From: Pseudomonas songnenensis
GTDB lineage: Bacteria > Pseudomonadota > Gammaproteobacteria > Pseudomonadales > Pseudomonadaceae
Assembly: GCF_003696315.1 (NCBI RefSeq)
Contig: NZ_RFFN01000004.1
Location: 194,673-258,672, forward strand
Direction of reading: 5' to 3'
Length of the DNA stretch: 64,000 bases
A program made the translations under genes and the position numbers. The notes beneath the pieces are model-generated. The model was not told the origin of the DNA. It worked only from the letters and a program-made list of their open reading frames with translations, and made no database searches. The number at the start of each line of letters is the position of its first letter. Positions within the stretch are counted from its first letter, which is position 1. This document shows, piece after piece, positions 58,308 through 64,000 of the stretch.

Positions 58308-58429
58308 GAAGCTGTTTTCAAAGTTTTACGCCGGGCGGGCGAAGCCGGATGGGCAGGGGGGAAAGGCAATTCTGCGCATCCGGCAGGCAGCCGGTTCAAC
58401 TGTGCTCGTGACGCTTTGAAAACAGCTTC
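58308..58429. repeat. Nested inverted repeat upstream of acnB
   Basis: A perfect 16-bp outer repeat (gaagctgttttcaaag 58308-58323 with its exact complement 58414-58429) encloses an 8-bp inner repeat (gccggatg 58344-58351 with catccggc 58377-58384). In the acnB leader it would fold into a long two-part hairpin starting about 50 bases before the GTG. It could be a leader RNA regulator, a protein-binding cruciform or the relic of a small mobile element. The rest of the 58258-58664 gap shows no gene. Confidence 0.75.
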
Positions 58430-58664
58430 GTATGGAATGTGGCGCCAAAAACGGCGGGCCGATACTACTGGAAACAGGCCATAAAGTTAAGTCGGGTGCC
58501 AGTGGCGTCCCTATTGCGCGGAGTGGTGCGATCGCTCCTGCGTAAGGCTGCAGCCGCGGCTGGCGCGGGCTCCAGGTGATATGAAGGCGTTCTGATCATT
58601 TCGATGGATGACCATGCTAGGACAAAAGTCTAAGATGCTCGCCCCGCCACAACCTCTTTCGCTC

Positions 58665-59141
58665 ATGTCTACACAGCGCATCAAAACTCCCTGCATCGGC
58701 CTGTGCTCGACGGTTTATGGCGATATCGTCTGCCGCGGGTGCAAGCGCTTTCATCACGAAGTGGTGAACTGGAATGCCTACGACGAAGAGGAAAAGCGCG
58801 CGGTATGGCGGCGGCTGGAGATCCTGTTGGCGCAGGTCATGGCTGCCAAGCTCGAGGTATTCGATGCCCCGCTGTTGCGCCAGCAGCTTGAGAGCAGGCG
58901 GATTCGCTTCGTCATAGAGCAGTCGCCGTACTGTTGGGCCTACCAGCTGATTGCACGCGGTGCCCGGGTCATCCAGCAGCTGGAGGCGTATGGCGTTGCG
59001 CTATTGCCGGAGTTCCGTGACCGGCCGCTTCCGGAATTGCGCGATGCCATCGACCAAGAGTTCTTTTTGCTCTCCGAGGCGCATTACGAGCGATACATCG
59101 CACCACGCTTTCTTCTTGAAGGTATGGATCTCAGGGTTTGA
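58665..59141 (+). CDS. DUF1289 family protein (158 aa)
   Basis: The N-terminal DUF1289 motif has four cysteines, C10-x3-C14 and C23-x2-C26, with the family's CIGLC and GCKR signatures, probably a small Fe-S or zinc site. The rest is helical and specific to pseudomonads. ATG 58665 begins directly at the motif; longer starts are unlikely. It follows acnB in P. aeruginosa too, in the opposite direction. Function unknown. Confidence 0.88.
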   Translation: MSTQRIKTPCIGLCSTVYGDIVCRGCKRFHHEVVNWNAYDEEEKRAVWRRLEILLAQVMAAKLEVFDAPLLRQQLESRRIRFVIEQSPYCWAYQLIARGARVIQQLEAYGVALLPEFRDRPLPELRDAIDQEFFLLSEAHYERYIAPRFLLEGMDLRV

Positions 59142-59174
59142 AGCGAAGCCCCGTCAGGGGCTTTGCTCGTGGAC

Positions 59175-60035
59175 TCAGTGGCGGACCAGATCTTCGAGAT
59201 GGTCGATGATGTCGTCGGGCTTGAGCACCAGCACGTCGCTTTCCAGCGTGTCGAGCACCACTTCGGCAGTATTGCCCATCAGGGCGCCCGAGAAACCGGT
59301 GCGAGCGACAGTGCCTATGACAGTGACGACTGCCTTGAGCTGGTGGCAAACCCTGGGAATCAGTGCATCCGCCGGGCCTTCCTCGATATGTAGCTGAGCA
59401 TCCGGGATATCGAACTCTTCCTGGAACTGCTTGCAAGCGTCACGATACCGCGCTTCGATGGTTTCCTTGAGCTGGAACGCCGGGTCGGCAGCCGAGAGCA
59501 TTGCAGAGGGGTGAGCGCTGATTACGTGCAGCTTGCCATCAGCGAGGCTGGCGATTTCGAAACCATGATTGACGATCGTCGCGTGCAGGGTGCGGTGCTC
59601 CAGATCGGAATTGCCGACGTCTACCGCGGCGAGGATGTTACCCCCGGTCCAAGGATTCGCAGTTTTAACCATGAGTACCGGGCAGGGGCAGTAGCGCAGC
59701 AGCTTCCAATCTTCCGGAGTGAGCAGAGCCCGCTTCAGCGGGTTGTCCGGCACGTGCTGCTTGACGACCAATCCACAGCCTTCAGCCTGCTGCACCGTGA
59801 TGATCGTTTGGTGAATGCTGTCGTGCCACGCTTGTTGCGTACTGACCTGGTGTCCGTCGCTCTCGAGCTGTTCGCGCAGTGCGGCCAGATGAGCGCTGTG
59901 ATCATGCTTTGCATCGCATGTCAGCAGATGCAGACGGGACTGGCTGACGCTCGAGATCAAGCGGGCGCGTTTCAGTGCCAGCTCTTGTGGCTGGTTCGGG
60001 TCAATTACCACGAGGATGCAGCGAATGGCTTGCAT
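59175..60035 (-). CDS. Tandem universal stress protein (UspE-like, 286 aa)
   Basis: Two Usp domains in one chain, about 1-140 and 150-286. The second ends with the nucleotide-binding pattern GTVARTGFSGALMGNTAE of the G-2x-G-9x-G-S/N type; the first is more diverged. Cytoplasmic. ATG 60035 with GGAG upstream; ATG 60047 is an alternative four codons longer. Likely induced in stationary phase or anoxia like other pseudomonad Usp proteins, but no regulator site was found. Confidence 0.88.
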   Translation of the reverse strand: MQAIRCILVVIDPNQPQELALKRARLISSVSQSRLHLLTCDAKHDHSAHLAALREQLESDGHQVSTQQAWHDSIHQTIITVQQAEGCGLVVKQHVPDNPLKRALLTPEDWKLLRYCPCPVLMVKTANPWTGGNILAAVDVGNSDLEHRTLHATIVNHGFEIASLADGKLHVISAHPSAMLSAADPAFQLKETIEARYRDACKQFQEEFDIPDAQLHIEEGPADALIPRVCHQLKAVVTVIGTVARTGFSGALMGNTAEVVLDTLESDVLVLKPDDIIDHLEDLVRH

Positions 60036-60212
60036 GATCGGCTCCATTTCCAGATGCGGGTTGGTCAACTATAGACAAGCCTGGGATGTCAGCCGTGATG
60101 TACGTCAAGCAAGGCTGGATGCTCCGCGCGGCATTCGTATAATGCCCGCCCGATGCGGAGCGGTGCCATGCGACCGCGCGCTTATTTTGTTCCTGAATAT
60201 GCAGGGTTCGAC

Positions 60213-60818
60213 ATGCTTCCTGATCTGAATGATTTTCTCGGTTGCGCTACACCCGTGGCTTGGGTGGACGCGGCATTGCGGAATCAGGATGTAATGCTGA
60301 TCGACCATGGCAACTGCGAAAAAAAGGCTGCGGGGGCGGCGTTCCAGTTGATGTTCCGCTACGTAGACAAGCCCGACCTGCAAAACAAGATGTCGCGCCT
60401 GGCCCGGGAGGAGCTGCGGCATTTCGAGCAGGTGCTGGCAATCGTTCGTCGACGCGAAATCCCGCTGCGCAACGTCGGCTCGTCTCGCTATGCGGCTGGC
60501 CTGCGCGAGCTGGTGCGCAACCACGAGCCGTATCGGCTGACCGATACCCTGGTGATTGGCGCTTTCATCGAAGCGCGTTCCTGCGAGCGTTTCGCCATGC
60601 TGGTTCCGCACCTTGACGAGGAGCTCGGCAAGTTCTATCACGGCCTGCTGAAATCGGAGGCGCGGCATTTCCAGGATTACTTGAAGTTGGCCTATCAGTA
60701 CGGTGAAGCGGCGGATGTGGATGCCACGATCATCCGGGTGCGTGAGCGTGAGCGCGAACTCATCGAAAGCCCGGATGAAGAGTTCCGCTTTCACAGCGGC
60801 GTGCCGCTGAGCGCCTAG
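60213..60818 (+). CDS. miaE: tRNA 2-methylthio-N6-isopentenyladenosine hydroxylase (201 aa)
   Basis: Non-haem di-iron hydroxylase that modifies A37 of tRNAs reading UNN codons. The ferritin-like four-helix ligands are visible: the Glu of [28 protein letters not shown] and [12 protein letters not shown] 60213 gives the family N-terminus [10 protein letters not shown]; an upstream ATG at 60153 would add 20 unrelated residues. Its stop overlaps that of the convergent lpxH in CTAG. Confidence 0.94.
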   Translation: MLPDLNDFLGCATPVAWVDAALRNQDVMLIDHGNCEKKAAGAAFQLMFRYVDKPDLQNKMSRLAREELRHFEQVLAIVRRREIPLRNVGSSRYAAGLRELVRNHEPYRLTDTLVIGAFIEARSCERFAMLVPHLDEELGKFYHGLLKSEARHFQDYLKLAYQYGEAADVDATIIRVRERERELIESPDEEFRFHSGVPLSA

Positions 60819-61537
60819 CCCAGCTCGAACGACGACTGGTGGAAGCCGCTTTCGTCTACCTGGAGTGCCCACCCCTGTCGGTCCCAGTCGCCCAGCACGA
60901 TGCGTTGGGCCGGTTGGCCGTTTACTAAGAGCTCATGCGTCGCCGGACGATGGGTGTGGCCATGGATCAGTGTCCGCACGCGATGTTCGGCCAGTACGTG
61001 CGGGATCAGTTCGGGGGTGACATCGATGATGTCGGTGGCCTTCATGCGGGTCTGGGTGCGGCTTTCATTGCGCAGTTTGCGCGCGAGTTTCCGGCGTGTG
61101 GATAGCGGCAAGTGGCGCAGAACCAACAAGCTGAACGGATTGCGCAGCAAGCGCCGCAGACGCATGTAGCTCTCGTCGCGGGTGCATAGACTGTCGCCGT
61201 GCATGAGCAGGACGCGCTCACCGCACAGTTCGACCACGCTGGGGTCGCTCAGCAGCGTGCAGCCGGCCGCGCGGCAGAAGCCATCGCCCAGCATGAAGTC
61301 ACGATTGCCGTGCATGAGATAGATACGCGTGCCGCGCTCGCTCAGCCGGCGCAGGGCTTCCGCGATCGAGTGCTGGAAAGGCGTCATGGCATCGTCGCCG
61401 ATCCAGACCTCGAAGAAGTCGCCGAGGATGTACAGCGCTTCAGCCTGGCTGGCACGCGTTTCGAGAAAATGCAGAAACGCCCGGGAAATGTCCGGGCGTT
61501 CCTCTTCCAGATGCAGATCCGAGATCAGCAGGATCAC
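60815..61537 (-). CDS. lpxH: UDP-2,3-diacylglucosamine hydrolase (240 aa)
   Basis: Peripheral membrane metallophosphoesterase of lipid A synthesis, making lipid X. The calcineurin-type motifs are complete: [10 protein letters not shown] (Asp8, His10), [26 protein letters not shown] and GHTHRP. It starts six bases after the ppiB stop on the same strand, so the two are co-transcribed, the standard pseudomonad order. Confidence 0.95.
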   Translation of the reverse strand: MILLISDLHLEEERPDISRAFLHFLETRASQAEALYILGDFFEVWIGDDAMTPFQHSIAEALRRLSERGTRIYLMHGNRDFMLGDGFCRAAGCTLLSDPSVVELCGERVLLMHGDSLCTRDESYMRLRRLLRNPFSLLVLRHLPLSTRRKLARKLRNESRTQTRMKATDIIDVTPELIPHVLAEHRVRTLIHGHTHRPATHELLVNGQPAQRIVLGDWDRQGWALQVDESGFHQSSFELG

Positions 61538-61543
61538 TCGCCG

Positions 61544-62038
61544 TTACTCGACGATTTCCGCTTTCTCGATTACCACATCTTCCACTGGAACGTCCTGATG
61601 GCCGGACTTCATGGTGGTCGCCACGGCCTTGATCTTCTCGACTACGTCCATGCCTTCGGTCACTTCGCCGAACACCGCATAGCCCCAGCCTTGAACGGTC
61701 GGCGCGCTATGGTCGAGGAAGTCGTTGTCCTTCACGTTGATGAAGAACTGTGCGGAAGCGGAGTGCGGCTCCATGGTGCGAGCCATGGCCAGGGTGCCAG
61801 TCTTGTTCGACAGGCCGTTGTTGGCCTCGTTCTTGATCGGCGCGCGAGTGGTTTTTTGTTTCATGCCCGGCTCGAAGCCGCCGCCCTGGATCATGAAGTT
61901 GCTGATCACACGGTGAAAAATGGTGCCGTCGTAGTGTCCGCTCTTCACGTATTCCTTGAAGTTCGCGGTGGTTTCCGGGGCCTTGTCTTCGAACAGGTTG
62001 ACGGTGATGACGCCGTAGTTGGTGTGCAGTTTGATCAT
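61544..62038 (-). CDS. ppiB: Cytoplasmic peptidyl-prolyl isomerase B (164 aa)
   Basis: Cyclophilin-type isomerase without a signal peptide. Active-site blocks [30 protein letters not shown] and [12 protein letters not shown] are conserved. ATG 62038 begins MIKLHTNYG; the frame upstream is non-homologous. Divergent from glnS with 203 bases between starts. Confidence 0.95.
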   Translation of the reverse strand: MIKLHTNYGVITVNLFEDKAPETTANFKEYVKSGHYDGTIFHRVISNFMIQGGGFEPGMKQKTTRAPIKNEANNGLSNKTGTLAMARTMEPHSASAQFFINVKDNDFLDHSAPTVQGWGYAVFGEVTEGMDVVEKIKAVATTMKSGHQDVPVEDVVIEKAEIVE

Positions 62039-62241
62039 CGGGGAGAGATTCCGTTTTCGTTGGGCTGGCCAAGTGCAGGGCAGGCCGCTGCAAGGGGTCG
62101 TCGATACCGAATGCCGCCAATGGCTGATGGCAGTGCCGCCTGGGCGCATTGCTCTGTCAGGGGGTTGACGGGTCCGCTATGATAAGCGCTTTGATTTGGC
62201 CGGCCTACCCTGAGCCGCACTCGCTGATCGTTAAGGACATC

Positions 62242-63909
62242 ATGAGCAAGCCCGAGACTCCCGCCGCTAGCAACTTTCTCCGCCCGATCGTCCAGGCCGA
62301 CCTGGACTCCGGCAAGCACGCCAAGATCGTCACCCGCTTCCCGCCCGAGCCCAATGGCTACCTGCATATCGGCCACGCTAAATCGATCTGCCTGAATTTC
62401 GGCCTGGCGAAGGAGTTTGGTGGTGAGTGCAACCTGCGCTTCGACGACACCAATCCGGCCAAGGAAGATCAGGAGTACATCGACGCGATCAAGAGCGACG
62501 TCGAGTGGCTGGGGTTTCAGTGGGCGGGCGAGGAGCGCTATGCCTCCAACTATTTCGATCAGCTGCACGAGTGGGCGATTCACCTGATCAAGGCAGGCAA
62601 GGCTTACGTTTGTGATCTGACTCCCGATCAAGCGCGTGAGTACCGCGGCAGCCTGACCGAACCGGGCAAGAACAGCCCGTTCCGCGAGCGCTCCGTCGAA
62701 GAAAACCTCGATCTGTTCGCGCGCATGAAAGCCGGCGAATTCCCGGATGGTGCCCGTGCACTGCGGGCGAAGATCGACATGGCTTCGCCCAACATGAACC
62801 TGCGCGATCCGATCCTCTATCGCATTCGTCATGCTCACCACCATCAGACCGGTGACAAGTGGTGCATCTATCCGAGCTACGATTTCACTCATGGGCAGTC
62901 GGATGCCATCGAAGGCATCACGCATTCGATCTGCACACTGGAGTTCGAGGATCACCGTCCGTTGTACGAGTGGTTCCTGGCCAACCTGCCGGTGCCAGCG
63001 CAGCCGCGTCAGTACGAATTCGCGCGCCTCAATCTGAACTACACCATCACAAGCAAGCGCAAGCTCAAGCAGCTGGTCGATGAGAAGCATGTGAGTGGCT
63101 GGGACGATCCACGCATGTCGACGCTTTCGGGCTTTCGTCGTCGCGGTTACACCCCGGCGTCGATCCGTAATTTCTGCGACATGATCGGCGTGAATCGCGC
63201 GGGGGGCGTCGTCGACATCGGCATGCTGGAGTTCGCCATCCGCGAAGATCTTGATGCCAATGCAGCCCGTGCAATGTGCGTGCTCAAGCCTCTCAAGGTG
63301 GTGATTACCAACTACCCGGAAGGCCAGGTCGAAAACCTCGAGCTGCCGCGCCATCCCAAGCAGGATATGGGCGTACGGGTGCTGCCATTCAGCCGGGAAA
63401 TCTACATCGATGCGGGCGACTTCGAGGAAGTCCCTCCGGCTGGGTTCAAGCGCCTCATCCCGGGCGGTGAAGTCCGCCTGCGCGGCAGTTACGTGATCCG
63501 TGCCGATGAAGCCGTGAAGGATGATCAGGGCAATATCGTCGAGCTGCGCTGCTCCTATGACGAGAACACGCTCGGCAAGAATCCGGAAGGGCGCAAGGTC
63601 AAGGGTGTGATTCACTGGGTGCCGGCCGCCGAGAGCGTCGAGTGCGAGGTGCGCCTGTACGATCGCCTGTTCCGTTCCGCCAATCCCGAGAAGGACGAGG
63701 AGGGCGGCAGCTTCCTCGACAACATCAACCCCGAGTCGCTCATTGTGCTCAAGGGGTGCCGTGCCGAGCCGTCGCTGGCCAGTGCCGAGCCTGAAGAGCG
63801 ATTCCAGTTCGAGCGCGAAGGGTACTTCTGTGCCGACATCAAGGACAGCAAACCCGGCGCTCCCGTATTCAATCGCACCGTCACGCTGCGTGACTCCTGG
63901 GGTCAATGA
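62242..63909 (+). CDS. glnS: Glutaminyl-tRNA synthetase (555 aa)
   Basis: Class I synthetase charging tRNA-Gln. HIGH motif at 42-45 (LHIGHAKS), the KMSKS equivalent is TSKRKL, and [12 protein letters not shown] and the C-terminal anticodon-binding beta barrels are present. ATG 62242 gives the usual N-terminus. Its TGA shares one base with the cysS start (TGATG). Confidence 0.97.
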   Translation: MSKPETPAASNFLRPIVQADLDSGKHAKIVTRFPPEPNGYLHIGHAKSICLNFGLAKEFGGECNLRFDDTNPAKEDQEYIDAIKSDVEWLGFQWAGEERYASNYFDQLHEWAIHLIKAGKAYVCDLTPDQAREYRGSLTEPGKNSPFRERSVEENLDLFARMKAGEFPDGARALRAKIDMASPNMNLRDPILYRIRHAHHHQTGDKWCIYPSYDFTHGQSDAIEGITHSICTLEFEDHRPLYEWFLANLPVPAQPRQYEFARLNLNYTITSKRKLKQLVDEKHVSGWDDPRMSTLSGFRRRGYTPASIRNFCDMIGVNRAGGVVDIGMLEFAIREDLDANAARAMCVLKPLKVVITNYPEGQVENLELPRHPKQDMGVRVLPFSREIYIDAGDFEEVPPAGFKRLIPGGEVRLRGSYVIRADEAVKDDQGNIVELRCSYDENTLGKNPEGRKVKGVIHWVPAAESVECEVRLYDRLFRSANPEKDEEGGSFLDNINPESLIVLKGCRAEPSLASAEPEERFQFEREGYFCADIKDSKPGAPVFNRTVTLRDSWGQ

Positions 63910-64000
63910 TGGCGCTGGCGATCTACAATACCCTGAGCAAATCCAAGGAAGCGTTCCGTCCACTGGAAGGCAACAAGGTGCGCATGTACGTCTGCGGTAT
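63909..64000 (+). CDS. cysS: Cysteinyl-tRNA synthetase, 5' end only
   Basis: 30 residues are visible before the window ends. They read as the CysS N-terminus: [12 protein letters not shown], then VRMYVCG with the zinc-binding Cys. The glnS-cysS order is standard in pseudomonads. The coupled start overlaps the glnS stop by one base. Confidence 0.93.
   Translation, partial: MALAIYNTLSKSKEAFRPLEGNKVRMYVCG

Noticed and set aside
58308..58429. Insertion sequence or transposon ends
   Set aside because: There is no transposase, no target-site duplication and only about 90 bases between the repeats; kept as an inverted repeat.

Overview
The window is high-GC gammaproteobacterial chromosome from a Pseudomonas of the stutzeri type (Stutzerimonas). 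From about 30 kb rightwards the gene order follows the Pseudomonas aeruginosa core: DAHP synthase, panE-like, cysB, cysH, thrH, pabB, an ATP-grasp/7TM/retropepsin trio, ppsR/ppsA, rraA, cmaX-crfX-cmpX-sigX-oprF, acnB, miaE, lpxH, ppiB, glnS, cysS. Typical Pseudomonas markers (OprI, OprF, the lipA-lif pair, SigX) agree. I see no tRNA, rRNA, CRISPR array, insertion sequence or phage gene.

The left 17.4 kb is accessory and carries two guanidine-metabolism units, both read leftwards and each headed by a ykkC-type guanidine-I riboswitch. The riboswitch at 17325-17416 precedes an ABC permease and ATPase, the two carboxyguanidine deiminase subunits, a guanidine (formerly urea) carboxylase and allophanate hydrolase. 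This is the route guanidine to carboxyguanidine to allophanate to CO2 and ammonia. The unit lacks the substrate-binding protein that normally comes first. The riboswitch at 6926-7018 precedes a binding protein of that family and then a tightly coupled operon. That operon encodes a membrane histidine-box oxygenase/desaturase, two SDR dehydrogenases, an EamA transporter, a true creatininase homologue, an isochorismatase-type amidohydrolase, an unknown protein and one more gene running off the left edge. I know no described pathway with this set. It looks like a guanidine-responsive system for taking up and breaking down, or exporting, a substituted or cyclic guanidine. It is the most interesting part of the window.

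17.6-30.6 kb holds housekeeping and envelope genes: a chemoreceptor beside the guanidine locus, tatD, an MltF-like lytic transglycosylase, the secreted lipase LipA with its foldase behind a probable sigma-54 promoter, greB, a ybbP/ybbA ABC pair, tesA, an L,D-transpeptidase and oprI. 30.6-40.2 kb is aromatic and sulfur metabolism followed by the uncharacterised ATP-grasp/transglutaminase-like/retropepsin operon. 40.4-47.3 kb is the methylcitrate operon (prpR-prpB-prpC-acnD-prpF) with palindromic operators and a stem-loop in every intercistronic gap. 47.4-55.4 kb holds PEP synthase and its regulator, rraA and the SigX envelope-stress locus ending in oprF. 55.6-64 kb holds acnB, preceded by a large nested inverted repeat, then usp, miaE, lpxH, ppiB, glnS and the start of cysS.
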